A DNA stretch of 14,295 nt from Planctomycetota bacterium. GTDB taxonomy: Bacteria > Planctomycetota > Phycisphaerae > UBA1845 > PWPN01. The DNA lies in assembly GCA_020346805.1 (NCBI GenBank), contig CP070790.1, positions 1,780,345-1,794,639 of the forward strand. Reading direction: 5' to 3'. The position numbers were made by a program, and so were the translations under genes. The notes beneath the pieces are model-generated. The model saw only the letters and a list, made by a program, of their open reading frames with translations, did not search any database and was not told the DNA's origin. Shown here piece by piece: positions 7,430 to 14,295 of the stretch (within the stretch, counting starts at the first letter, position 1; every line of letters starts with the position of its first letter).

Positions 7430-7831
7430 ATGATGTCTGCCAATAACAAAATCAAGACGCGTTGTCCTGTTTGTAATGCCAAGTATCGGGTACCGGTAAG
7501 TGTTGCCGGACACCGAGCCCATTGCGGCAAATGCGATACCACATTTCGAGTAGCGAAGTTAGATCCACCCAAACCAGAGAGTAGTTATATCCCTACCGAA
7601 GATGATATTCTTAAGTGGTTGAATGAGGATAGGGATGAATATGATATGCCGGTTCGTCCTCGTATTATCGATGATGTTCCCGCCGAGCCGGCGGCAGTTG
7701 ATAGCGAGAACCAGGAAGAAGGGTCTGAGGATATACATAACAAAGCGATTCCTTCAGCGCTATCGGACAGATTCCAGGATAGTGAAGCCGATGTTCACAC
7801 CAAAGTTATGACCTTTCGCAAAACCGGTTGA
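7430..7831 (+). CDS. Small zinc-ribbon (MJ0042-type) protein with acidic tail
   Basis: The protein is about 133 residues. Its N-terminal ~45 residues match the MJ0042-type zinc-ribbon pattern: CPVC at 12-15, the linker AKYRVPVSVAGHRAHC and CGKC at 32-35, then TTFRV (numbers count from the ATG at 7430). The four cysteines should bind one zinc. The rest is acidic, low in hydrophobic residues and probably disordered, with no membrane segment, so it looks like a truncated relative of the longer planctomycete and deltaproteobacterial proteins that carry this ribbon at their start. Start choice is uncertain: GTG at 7427 and ATGs at 7430 and 7433 are in frame, and the purine-rich GGGAAG at 7412-7417 could serve any of them. 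Function unknown; the ribbon suggests nucleic-acid or protein binding. Confidence 0.8.
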   Translation: MMSANNKIKTRCPVCNAKYRVPVSVAGHRAHCGKCDTTFRVAKLDPPKPESSYIPTEDDILKWLNEDRDEYDMPVRPRIIDDVPAEPAAVDSENQEEGSEDIHNKAIPSALSDRFQDSEADVHTKVMTFRKTG

Positions 7832-7840
7832 TTAGGTATT

Positions 7841-7859
7841 AACTCCCAATAATGGAGTT
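7841..7859 (+). terminator. Weak stem-loop after the zinc-ribbon gene
   Basis: AACTCC (7841-7846) and GGAGTT (7854-7859) form a perfect 6-bp stem with a 7-nt loop, 9 nt after the stop codon. The following bases are only moderately T-rich (CTCCTTTCTC), so this is a weak candidate for termination or mRNA end protection. Confidence 0.25.
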
Positions 7860-8014
7860 GTTGGGCTCCTTTCTCAGCCGCGCACCTTTCATAAAATTAT
7901 TTGCCTTAGTTGGCGATAAGACGACAAACGTACTAATTTAAATGACATATTATGAGTGTACATCCACTTGTTTTTAAGCTGGTTTATAAAACCGGGATTT
8001 GAGGCGGCGAATCA

Positions 8015-8056
8015 AATTTTACCTATTGTAATCGGCCTCCGATTACCCGTAAAATT
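8015..8056. repeat. Two-part 16-bp hairpin
   Basis: Two perfect 8-bp stems are stacked: AATTTTAC (8015-8022) pairs with GTAAAATT (8049-8056), and GTAATCGG (8028-8035) pairs with CCGATTAC (8039-8046). A 5/2-nt internal loop lies between them and a 3-nt apical loop (CCT) caps the structure. It could be an RNA hairpin, a protein-binding palindrome or the end of a small mobile element. No T-run follows, so it is not a standard terminator. Confidence 0.6.
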
Positions 8057-8439
8057 ATTGGAGAATCTGCGGAGTTGGCCGATTTGTTTAAGGTTTGATT
8101 TTCCCTGTTAATCACATTTTTCGATGCCCGGGAATTGTTGGGTGTTCAGGTGCACCCCATAGTTCAGGTACCACGCAAACTGGGGGGAATTTCCGGGTAA
8201 AGTTTACATCGGTCGCAAAGTGGTTTGCTGTTACCGTGTCCGTCAGGAGTAGTTCGGCCTCTGCCGGACGTCCCAAGTGCCAATAGTATTTTGGTCTTAA
8301 CATGTATTCCCGGCTCGGCCGAATTGCTTAGGCAACACCGCTGGGTAATTGTTATAGAAAGTCGTTCTGTTTGTTAACTCAAGTCGTTTATTTTACTTTC
8401 CGAAATATCAATTGTCATAGTAAGGGGATGCCTTGTTGG

Positions 8440-8493
8440 ACCGCGCCAATAAGTGATCACATTTGTAGGTTGTGATCTCTTGTTGGCGCCGGT
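8440..8493. repeat. Long imperfect hairpin (about 21 bp)
   Basis: The arms 8443-8461 (GCGCCAATAAGTGATCACA) and 8471-8489 (TGTGATCTCTTGTTGGCGC) pair at 17 positions plus one G-T wobble, with a single T-T mismatch and a 9-nt loop. ACC at 8440-8442 can add three more pairs with GGT at 8491-8493 across one bulged C. The bases just after (TTCGTTTTTA) are T-rich, so on the plus strand it could end an unrecognised transcript. Confidence 0.6.
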
Positions 8494-8498
8494 TTCGT

Positions 8499-8567
8499 TT
8501 TTACTCGCTTGTTGTCTACGGCAGATGATTCCAGCAAGCGCGGGGTGTGGGTAATCGGTGAGTAAAA
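8499..8567. repeat. Nested inverted repeat next to the long hairpin
   Basis: An outer stem TTTTACTC (8499-8506) / GAGTAAAA (8560-8567) is perfect over 8 bp. Directly inside it GCTTG (8507-8511) pairs with CAAGC (8535-8539), leaving a 20-nt unpaired segment on the 3' side. It begins six bases after the 8440-8493 hairpin, so together they make about 130 bp of continuous potential secondary structure. Confidence 0.5.
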
Positions 8568-8778
8568 TGCGAGCGGTCGGTAGGGCAATATCGGACCTTA
8601 TCCCGATCATACCACTGGAGATTGTTGGTTTAGCACAATTGTGATCTGTTTATGCCCCAGGTTGTCCTTGCCTGCCAACGCCGGTTCTCTCTTTTGATCA
8701 TGCCATTCTGACAGCCGATAATGCTTTGAATCCGGATATGGCAGCACAGGCCCATTAAATCAGACCCATAAGCTGATT

Positions 8779-8806
8779 TTAACAAAATTGTTTAACCTGT
8801 TATAAA
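8779..8806 (+). promoter_or_regulatory. Candidate groESL promoter
   Basis: TTAACA (8779-8784) and TATAAA (8801-8806) are 16 bp apart, the best sigma70-like match upstream of groES. It implies a leader of roughly 185 nt. The -35 box overlaps a near-palindrome with AACAA/TTGTT arms (8781-8792) and abuts a 7-bp hairpin AAATCAG/CTGATTT (8757-8779), which could be an operator. A weaker alternative is TTGCTG (8868) with TATACT (8893-8898), spaced 19 bp. The region is AT-rich, so confidence is modest. Confidence 0.4.
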
Positions 8807-8999
8807 TAATAGCTTTATAAGATTTTTTCTCGGGGCTGTTCTTGCTTAGGGGGCCTTGGCATCCACTTTGCTGTTACCAGATATGTCGTTTTTATACTGT
8901 GAGGTCTGCGCTTTAAACGGCCGACGTGCTGTTTCAAAGGCTCTGGAATTAAAGAATTAAATACCACTCGATGTTGAGTAATCGAAAGGAGATAACGCA

Positions 9000-9296
9000 A
9001 TGGCCAAATTGAAAATTCGTCCGTTGGGTGACAAGGTTTTGGTAAAGCGCCTGGAGGCTGAGGAAAAGACCGCGGGGGGTATTGTGCTCCCCGATACCGC
9101 CAAGGAGAAGCCCAAACGCGGGATCGTGCAGGCGGTGGGCGATGGTAAGTTGCTTGACTCGGGCGAACGCAGCAAGTTGCAGGTGGCCAAGGGTAACGAG
9201 GTAATATTCAGCAGCTATGCCGGTACCGAGATCAAAGTCAGTGGTGAAGAACTGTTGATTATCGATGAGAACGATATTCTGGCAATTGTCGAGTAG
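9000..9296 (+). CDS. groES: Co-chaperonin GroES (Hsp10)
   Basis: GroES forms the heptameric lid of the GroEL chamber and controls release of folded client proteins in the cytoplasm. The 98-residue protein has the normal length and the standard motifs: [13 protein letters not shown] at 5-17, the mobile loop [18 protein letters not shown] (about 21-38) that docks on GroEL, and [15 protein letters not shown] near the C-terminus. The ATG follows GAAAGGAG at 8984-8991. groEL follows on the same strand after 80 bp, the usual bicistronic order. No CIRCE repeat (TTAGCACTC-N9-GAGTGCTAA) is visible upstream, so HrcA control of the usual kind is not supported. Confidence 0.98.
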   Translation: MAKLKIRPLGDKVLVKRLEAEEKTAGGIVLPDTAKEKPKRGIVQAVGDGKLLDSGERSKLQVAKGNEVIFSSYAGTEIKVSGEELLIIDENDILAIVE

Positions 9297-9376
9297 TATT
9301 TGTATAACCCCGAAAATTAAAGGGCGATGACAAATAAAGATAACAAGTTATTTTAATACTAGGGAGCTAGATACCT

Positions 9377-11047
9377 ATGGCAGCGAAGAAAATAGCGTTT
9401 GATATGGAGGCCCGTGAGGCCATTCGTCGGGGCGTTAAGCAGTTATCCCGAGCGGTCAAAGTTACGCTGGGGCCCTGTGGTCGCAATGTAGTATTGGAGA
9501 AATCATTTGGCTCGCCTACGGTAACCAAAGATGGGGTTACCGTGGCTAAAGAGATCGAGCTGGAGGAGGCCTACGAGAATATGGGGGCCCAGATGGTAAA
9601 AGAGGTGGCCAGTAAGACCTCGACGGTTGCCGGGGATGGTACCACCACTGCCACCATCTACGCCGAAGCCATTTATGACGAAGGACTGAAGAACGTAACC
9701 GCCGGTGCCAATGCCATGGAACTGAAGCGGGGCGTTGAGGCTGCGGTCGATACGGTGGTCGAAGAGCTCGATAAGATGAGTACCGAGGTTAAGGACAGCC
9801 AGCAGATTGCCCAGGTTGGTACCTGTGCCGCCAATCAGGATACCGAGATTGGCGAGCAGATTGCCAATGCGATGAGCAAGGTGGGCAAGGATGGGGTAAT
9901 TACCGTGGAAGAGGGCAAAGGCCTCGACACTACAGTCGAATTGGTTGAAGGTATGCAATTTGACAAAGGTTACCTCTCGCCGCATTTCATCAACAATTTC
10001 GAATCGATGGAAGTTGTGTTCGAGAAACCCTATATCCTCATCCACGAGAAGAAGATATCGGCCATCAAGGATCTGATCCCCTTGCTGGAGAAAATAGCCA
10101 AGGCCGGTCGGCCGCTGTTGATTATCGCCGAGGATATTGAAGGTGAGGCGTTGGCGACTTTGGTTGTGAACAAACTTCGCGGCACCTTGCAGTGTGCTGC
10201 GGTGAAGGCCCCGGGTTTCGGTGATCGCCGCAAGGCCATGCTCGAAGATATTGCCATTTTGACTGGTGGAAGAGCGATCTTTGAGGATCTGGGTATTAAT
10301 CTCGAGTCCGTGGATCTTAAAGATCTCGGTCAAGCCAAAAAAGTCACCATCGATAAAGAATATACAACGATTATCGAGGGGGCCGGTTCTACGGATGCCA
10401 TTAAGGGGCGTATCCAGCAGATCAAGAATGAAATTGAAACCACAACCAGCGATTATGATCGCGAGAAGCTCGAGGAGCGTTTGGCTAAATTGGCCGGCGG
10501 GGTTGCCCAGATAAACGTTGGTGCTGCCACTGAAGTGGAAATGAAGGAAAAGAAGGCCCGCGTAGAGGATGCCATGCATGCCTGCCGGGCCGCCGTTGAG
10601 GAGGGCATACTACCCGGGGGGGGAGTTGCGCCAATACGCTGCCTTAAGGCACTCGATGCCCTGGCCAAGAAGCTTAAAGGCGATCAGCGGACGGGTGTGG
10701 ATATCGTTCGACGAGTTCTTTCCGCCCCGCTTAAACAGATTGCTGAAAATGCGGGTGTTGATGGATCGATTGCCTGTCAAAAGGTTACAGAGAGCCAGGA
10801 TATGAACTTCGGTTACAACGCCTTGACCGATGAATACGGCGACTTGGTTGAAATGGGTGTAATTGTTCCGACGAAGGTGGAACGTGTGGCTCTGCAGAAT
10901 GCATCTTCTATAGCCTCGCTGCTTCTGACTACCGATGCGGTAGTCAGTGAGATCAAGGAAGAGAAGCCGCCCGTTCCTGCAGGACCACCTGGCGGCGGCG
11001 GTATGGGTGGCATGGGTGGTATGGGCGGTATGGGCGGCATGATGTAA
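9377..11047 (+). CDS. groEL: Chaperonin GroEL (Hsp60)
   Basis: GroEL is the ATP-driven double-ring chaperonin that folds proteins in the cytoplasm with GroES. The 556-residue product aligns with the E. coli numbering through the equatorial domain: Asp52 in [20 protein letters not shown] at 87-93 (ATP binding) and the catalytic Asp398 in ARVEDA all fall at the expected positions. The C-terminus ends in a GGM-repeat tail (about 539-556), the mark of a main housekeeping GroEL rather than a divergent paralogue; the repeat is visible in the DNA at about 10999-11045. One uncommon residue is Cys34 in LGPCGRN, where E. coli has Lys. The ATG follows AGGGAG at 9361-9366. The operon is closed by the terminator at 11113-11158. 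Confidence 0.98.
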   Translation: MAAKKIAFDMEAREAIRRGVKQLSRAVKVTLGPCGRNVVLEKSFGSPTVTKDGVTVAKEIELEEAYENMGAQMVKEVASKTSTVAGDGTTTATIYAEAIYDEGLKNVTAGANAMELKRGVEAAVDTVVEELDKMSTEVKDSQQIAQVGTCAANQDTEIGEQIANAMSKVGKDGVITVEEGKGLDTTVELVEGMQFDKGYLSPHFINNFESMEVVFEKPYILIHEKKISAIKDLIPLLEKIAKAGRPLLIIAEDIEGEALATLVVNKLRGTLQCAAVKAPGFGDRRKAMLEDIAILTGGRAIFEDLGINLESVDLKDLGQAKKVTIDKEYTTIIEGAGSTDAIKGRIQQIKNEIETTTSDYDREKLEERLAKLAGGVAQINVGAATEVEMKEKKARVEDAMHACRAAVEEGILPGGGVAPIRCLKALDALAKKLKGDQRTGVDIVRRVLSAPLKQIAENAGVDGSIACQKVTESQDMNFGYNALTDEYGDLVEMGVIVPTKVERVALQNASSIASLLLTTDAVVSEIKEEKPPVPAGPPGGGGMGGMGGMGGMGGMM

Positions 11048-11112
11048 GCTCAGAACCAATGAAGGATGATATATATCGGATTGAATAACCACTACTCCTT
11101 TTTAATTAAGAT

Positions 11113-11158
11113 AGGCGTTCGACAATCAGGCAACGGTTGTCGGACGCCTGCTTTTTTT
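11113..11158 (+). terminator. Intrinsic terminator of the groESL operon
   Basis: AGGCGTTCGACAA (11113-11125) pairs with TTGTCGGACGCCT (11137-11149) over 13 bp with one T-G wobble and an 11-nt loop. The bases GC and then seven T residues (11152-11158) follow. It lies 65 bp after the groEL stop codon and is a textbook rho-independent terminator. Confidence 0.92.
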
Positions 11159-11325
11159 GTTAAGAATAATATTCTGCGAGGCGGTAGAACTAATTAACTG
11201 TCCAAATCGGGGCCGGTCATACAGGTAAGTAAACGGACGTTTTGCGCAGCAACAGTTGCTTGTAATATTCGTGAAGGTTGACGATAAATGTAGGGTTGCT
11301 AAACTCGGACCTGGATTGTTTTAGA

Positions 11326-12048
11326 ATGATGTGGCGTTTTCTAACCATATTGATGTTACCGGCAGTATTGGTCGGTTGTAATGGGTCGAAGCGGGTAATT
11401 ACCAGGCTTCCTCCGCCGGCGGTGCCCATGGTTTCGAGCCCCAAGGCGCCGGTTACGCCGGCGCAACCCCCCAAAGTGCCGAGTCGATCTGTTAGTGGGA
11501 CAGTTATCGTAGTTGATGCCGGTCACGGCGGGAAAGATCCGGGGGCCGGGGAGAGAACAAAATCGAGGCTTCCCGAGAAAACCATCAACCTTGATATCGC
11601 CAGGAAGGTCGGACGCATGCTTTCCGATCGGGGTGCCCGAGTTGTTTATACCCGTACATCTGACGTATTTATCGAACTGGCCGATCGGGCGGCCCTGGCT
11701 GAGCGCAACAGGGCAGACTTGTTTGTGTCCATCCATGCCGATTCTCATCACAATCCCGATATCTCGGGCACGAAAGTATTTATTTATGAGAGGGCATCTA
11801 TGCAGAGTCGACGTGCGGGTCTTTGTATGGTGGATGCATTTAAGGAGGCGGGTATCGCGTGTCGCGGACTCAATTCGGATAACTTTCATGTTCTCAGGGA
11901 GCATTCGCGGCCGGCGGTACTCATCGAATGTGGTTATCTGACCAACGGTCGTGATGCCGGCATGCTTAACACATCTTCGTATCGGTCCAGGATCGCCGGT
12001 ACTATTGTTGAGGGGATTGTTGATTATTTCAGTCGATACGGATCCTAA
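11326..12048 (+). CDS. N-acetylmuramoyl-L-alanine amidase (Amidase_3), predicted lipoprotein
   Basis: This enzyme cleaves the bond between N-acetylmuramic acid and the first L-alanine of the peptidoglycan stem, as in cell separation and wall turnover. The start at 11326 (or the adjacent ATG at 11329) places a short charged n-region, a hydrophobic core (FLTILMLPAVL) and a lipobox LVGC at the N-terminus, so the mature protein should be lipid-anchored. An upstream in-frame TTG at 11278 would prepend 16 residues including acidic ones and has no properly spaced ribosome binding site. A Pro-rich linker precedes the catalytic domain. Zinc ligands and the catalytic Glu are visible in order: VDAGHGGKDPGA, LPEKTINL, VSIHADS and LIECGYLTN. 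The usual autoinhibitory helix of regulated AmiC-type enzymes is not obvious. serA follows on the same strand after 95 bp. Confidence 0.93.
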   Translation: MMWRFLTILMLPAVLVGCNGSKRVITRLPPPAVPMVSSPKAPVTPAQPPKVPSRSVSGTVIVVDAGHGGKDPGAGERTKSRLPEKTINLDIARKVGRMLSDRGARVVYTRTSDVFIELADRAALAERNRADLFVSIHADSHHNPDISGTKVFIYERASMQSRRAGLCMVDAFKEAGIACRGLNSDNFHVLREHSRPAVLIECGYLTNGRDAGMLNTSSYRSRIAGTIVEGIVDYFSRYGS

Positions 12049-12143
12049 ACTACTTTTTAAGAAATACTTTTGTGTTTGCTGTCAAATAAATACGCATAGC
12101 GCTATATGTGTCGACGGATGTAAATTTTTGAAGGAAGATCATC

Positions 12144-13724
12144 ATGTATCGTGTTCTTATTACCGGAGCCATTCATAAGACGGGTGTGGAACGGCTATCT
12201 GAAGAACCTGATCTGGAGGTGAACTTCCAACCGGATTTACCCATAGCCGAAATCCTGAAGATTATTGCTCCCTACCATTGCATAATTACTCGTTCAGAGA
12301 CCCCGATACAAAAAGAGCTTATCGATTGTGCCCCTGAGTTGAAAGTGATCGCCCGGGCGGGAGTCGGTATAGCCAATATCGACGTGGATTATGCGACCAG
12401 GAAAGGTATTCTGGTGATGAACACGCCCGGGAAAAACACCAATTCCGCCGCCGAGTTGGCCATGGGTTTGTTGTTGGCCGTGGTTCGCAAAATTACGTCG
12501 GCTCATCAGACTATGCAGCAGAAAGGATGGGATCGTCATCGTTATGCCGGTGTGGAACTGATGGGTAAGACGATAGGGATTATCGGTTTGGGCAACGTCG
12601 GGCACCGCATGGCCCGTTTCTGTCGGGGTTTTGAAATGCGCGTCCTGGCCTATGATCCGTATATCCCGGACGAAGTTTTTGAACGTCACAATGTTGAAAA
12701 GAGCGATTGGGATACCTTGATCCGGGAGTCCGACATCATCTCCGTGCACGTCCCCAAAAACGAGGAAACCACGGGTATGATTAACGTGGATGCTATAACC
12801 GAGATGAAACAGGGTGTGATTTTAATTAATGCTGCTCGTGGTGGGATTGTCGATGAGGCGGCCCTGCTTGCGGCCCTCAAGAGCGGTCAGGTTGCCGGTG
12901 CGGGAATCGATACCTGGGATACCGAACCGCCTCCAGATAATCCTTTTAGTGATATACCTCAGGTGGTCATGACGCCGCACATCGGGGCATCCACCCCGGA
13001 GGCCCAGATACGTATTGCCGAGGCAATCGCCGTTCAGGTGCCCAGGGCCCTGCGGGGCGGCATCGTTGATTGTCCGGTTAACATGCCGCAAATCAGGGTC
13101 CTGGAAGGCGACCTGATGACTTCATATACCGTGTTGGCTGAAAAGCTTGGCGCCTTTGCGTTTCAGTTAATGAACATTACGCTGACTCACCTGGAGATTC
13201 TTTACCGCGGTTACATCGCCAAGCATGACTGCACGCTGTTAAGGCTGGCATTCTTAAAGGGTTATCTCAAGGACATGCTCGATTATGTAAGTTATGTCAA
13301 TGCCGAGCAGAGGGCCCAGAGTATAGGCTTGCATATTAATAGTTTGGACGATCCGGGCTTTACCGATTATGAAAGTGCAGTTGAGTATGTATTCTCGGAC
13401 AAGGATCACAATTTTCGAATTGGCGGGGTAGTCTTCAAAGGCCCGCATCCGCGCATATCTCTGGTCGATGATTTTGAATATGAAATTGAGCCGGAGGGCA
13501 CCTTCCTGGCCATAAGGAGCAAGGATCGGCTGGGGGTTGTGGGGGCCATCGCCTCTACCCTGGATAGAAACAACATTCTGATCAACAGTTTCGAGTTTTC
13601 CCACCATCAGCAGAGAAAACGTTCCATGTTTCTGATCCGGGTGGTTAAAGATGTTTCCGATGAGGTGATCGAGGAACTGGAGAGTCAGGAACATATCATC
13701 TTCGCTAGAAAAATACGGATTTGA
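12144..13724 (+). CDS. serA: D-3-phosphoglycerate dehydrogenase, long form with ACT domain
   Basis: SerA oxidises 3-phosphoglycerate to 3-phosphohydroxypyruvate with NAD+, the first committed step of serine synthesis in the cytoplasm. At 526 residues it is a full long-form enzyme. The NAD-binding motif GLGNVG is at 148-153 with Asp171 after the following strand. The catalytic set Arg232 (NAARGGIVDE), Glu261 (DTWDTEPP) and His279 (TPHIGAST) is complete. Residues ~320-450 correspond to the intervening (ASB) domain and ~452-526 to the C-terminal ACT domain (FLAIRSKDRLGVVGAIASTL), which in relatives binds serine for feedback inhibition; the ACT end (SFEFSHHQQRKRSMFLI) departs from the usual consensus, so serine sensitivity is uncertain. 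The ATG follows AAGGAAG at 12131-12137. The gene converges on carA. Confidence 0.96.
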   Translation: MYRVLITGAIHKTGVERLSEEPDLEVNFQPDLPIAEILKIIAPYHCIITRSETPIQKELIDCAPELKVIARAGVGIANIDVDYATRKGILVMNTPGKNTNSAAELAMGLLLAVVRKITSAHQTMQQKGWDRHRYAGVELMGKTIGIIGLGNVGHRMARFCRGFEMRVLAYDPYIPDEVFERHNVEKSDWDTLIRESDIISVHVPKNEETTGMINVDAITEMKQGVILINAARGGIVDEAALLAALKSGQVAGAGIDTWDTEPPPDNPFSDIPQVVMTPHIGASTPEAQIRIAEAIAVQVPRALRGGIVDCPVNMPQIRVLEGDLMTSYTVLAEKLGAFAFQLMNITLTHLEILYRGYIAKHDCTLLRLAFLKGYLKDMLDYVSYVNAEQRAQSIGLHINSLDDPGFTDYESAVEYVFSDKDHNFRIGGVVFKGPHPRISLVDDFEYEIEPEGTFLAIRSKDRLGVVGAIASTLDRNNILINSFEFSHHQQRKRSMFLIRVVKDVSDEVIEELESQEHIIFARKIRI

Positions 13725-13746
13725 GATATGGGATAATGGTTGTTTT

Positions 13747-13850
13747 ATACGAATTCTACTTCAAACATGCGCTACGAGAGCGGGTCAGGCACAATATTCC
13801 TTTAAAATAATTGAGCCAGACCCGGCAAACGTTTGAAGTAGAATCCGTAT
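13747..13850. repeat. 104-bp imperfect palindrome between serA and carA (MITE/REP-like or bidirectional terminator)
   Basis: Terminal arms 13747-13766 (ATACGAATTCTACTTCAAAC) and 13831-13850 (GTTTGAAGTAGAATCCGTAT) are inverted copies matching at 19 of 20 positions. A second inner stem pairs 13781-13795 with 13810-13824 (CGGGTCAGGC... against ...GCCAGACCCG) with two mismatches. The right arm touches the carA stop codon and the left arm starts 22 bp after serA. Short T-rich stretches flank both sides. Its size and terminal inverted repeats suggest a miniature non-autonomous element or REP-type unit; position suggests it also serves as a two-way terminator. No transposase gene is present and no target duplication is clear. 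Confidence 0.7.
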
Positions 13851-14295
13851 TATTTCTTCCCTTCCAACCTAGCTTGGGCTTCGGCCATTTGTTCGGCGGA
13901 GGGTGCTTGGTTGCAGTTCATCATGTCGATGAAGCAGTCGAACAGGTAGGTGGCATCGTGGGGGCCGGGGCTGGCTTCGGGGTGGTATTGCACGGAAAAG
14001 ATCGGCAAATCCTTATGGGTGAAACCTTCCAGGGTTTTATCGTTTAGGTTTTCATGGGTGGGAATTCCGCCGACTTTGATCAGCGATTCGGTATCGACGG
14101 CGAAGCCGTGGTTCTGGGCGGTGATCTCCACCCGCCGAGTGGCCAGGTTCATCACCGGCTGGTTGCCGCCGCGGTGGCCGAACTTGAGCTTGTAGGATCT
14201 GGCCCCGAGGGCCAGGCTCAGCATCTGATGACCCAGGCAGATGCCGAAGAGGGGGCGCTCCCCGAGAAGTCCCCCCACCGTCTCGATGACGTAGG
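13850..14295 (-). CDS. carA: Carbamoyl-phosphate synthase small chain, C-terminal part (runs off right edge)
   Basis: CarA hydrolyses glutamine and channels the ammonia to CarB for carbamoyl phosphate, feeding arginine and pyrimidine synthesis. About 147 C-terminal residues are present and the frame stays open to the window edge, reading YVIET before the glutaminase domain, so no start codon is inside the window. The class I amidotransferase triad is complete: the nucleophile Cys in GICLGHQ (codon 14239-14237), and His and Glu in QYHPEASPG (codons 13984-13982 and 13978-13976). [22 protein letters not shown] and [11 protein letters not shown] are CarA-specific signatures that separate it from GuaA, TrpG and PabA. 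It ends in a short charged tail after ~residue 410 of a typical CarA. The TAA stop overlaps the palindrome at 13747-13850 by one base. Confidence 0.97.
   Translation of the reverse strand, partial: YVIETVGGLLGERPLFGICLGHQMLSLALGARSYKLKFGHRGGNQPVMNLATRRVEITAQNHGFAVDTESLIKVGGIPTHENLNDKTLEGFTHKDLPIFSVQYHPEASPGPHDATYLFDCFIDMMNCNQAPSAEQMAEAQARLEGKK

Larger units (their letters stand above)
7832..8999. other. 1.17-kb gene-free region rich in inverted repeats, upstream of groES
   Basis: No open frame in this stretch has a credible start, ribosome binding site and protein-like sequence. The short frames at 8095-8286 (plus) and 8374-8610 (minus) look random. Besides the hairpins listed separately, it contains a GC-rich imperfect hairpin at 8238-8269 (GTCCG/CGGAC ends), GCAAA/TTTGC near 8214-8227, an AAATCAG/CTGATTT hairpin at 8757-8779 and a direct repeat GTTCAGGT near 8142-8172. 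I found no tRNA T-loop motif, no RNase P, SRP or tmRNA signature, and no CIRCE element. The last ~200 bp probably form the groES leader. Confidence 0.5.

Noticed and set aside
8095..8610. Short open frames in the gene-free block (plus 8095-8286, minus 8374-8610)
   Set aside because: They have no Shine-Dalgarno sequence, no protein-like motif, and they run across the inverted repeats, which would be odd for coding sequence.
8633..8646. Possible half CIRCE (TTTAGCACAATTGTG)
   Set aside because: Only the first six or seven bases resemble TTAGCACTC, and there is no matching GAGTGCTAA arm at the required spacing.
9503..10579. Minus-strand 358-codon frame antisense to groEL
   Set aside because: Long antisense frames commonly arise opposite conserved, codon-biased groEL genes; there is no start signal and no recognisable domain.
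10999..11045. Tandem short DNA repeat at the end of groEL
   Set aside because: It simply encodes the normal GGM tail of GroEL and needs no separate explanation.
11278..11325. TTG start for the amidase
   Set aside because: It would put acidic residues ahead of the lipoprotein signal and its GAAGG purine run directly abuts the TTG with no spacing; the ATGs at 11326/11329 give a normal lipoprotein signal.

Overview
The window looks like chromosomal DNA of a planctomycete-type bacterium, most plausibly from the Phycisphaerae side of that phylum. This is an inference from gene content: a DUF2961/GH172 protein, a Tat-exported Gfo/Idh/MocA oxidoreductase whose EKP motif reads AVP, a secreted beta-helix protein, an MJ0042-type zinc-ribbon protein, and slowly evolving housekeeping genes scattered among long gene-free stretches. 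I saw no rRNA or tRNA gene, CRISPR array, phage gene or transposase gene.

Layout. Bases 1-232 (minus) are the first 77 codons of an exported protein that runs off the left edge. An AT-rich 576-bp divergent spacer follows. At 809-3052 (plus) is a large secreted protein with a right-handed beta-helix, an all-beta domain and a C-terminal zinc metalloprotease domain. It converges on dapF (3077-3922, minus), which has a near-consensus promoter so close to its ATG that the mRNA may be leaderless. Divergent from dapF is a DUF2961/GH172 gene (3997-5094, plus), which converges on a Tat-exported Gfo/Idh/MocA oxidoreductase (5124-6344, minus). These two may form a small carbohydrate-processing locus. 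A glyoxalase-II-like metallo-beta-lactamase-fold hydrolase (6463-7131, plus, TTG start) and a short zinc-ribbon protein (7430-7831, plus) come next.

The 1168-bp stretch 7832-8999 has no convincing gene but holds several strong inverted repeats, at 8015-8056, 8440-8493 and 8499-8567. Two of them share sequence modules. This is the best place in the window to look for an undescribed RNA or DNA element. It leads into groES-groEL (9000-9296 and 9377-11047), which has no visible CIRCE operator and is closed by a clear intrinsic terminator at 11113-11158.

The right end holds a lipoprotein-type N-acetylmuramoyl-L-alanine amidase (11326-12048), full-length serA (12144-13724, plus) and the C-terminal part of carA (13850-14295, minus). 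serA and carA converge on a roughly 104-bp imperfect palindrome with 20-bp terminal arms, which looks like a small non-autonomous mobile element or REP-like bidirectional terminator.

Taken together, the window is mainly core metabolism and housekeeping (lysine/peptidoglycan precursor, serine, carbamoyl phosphate, chaperonin, wall remodelling) with secreted and carbohydrate-related accessory genes. The least explained material is in the structured intergenic regions and the domain architecture of the beta-helix/protease protein.
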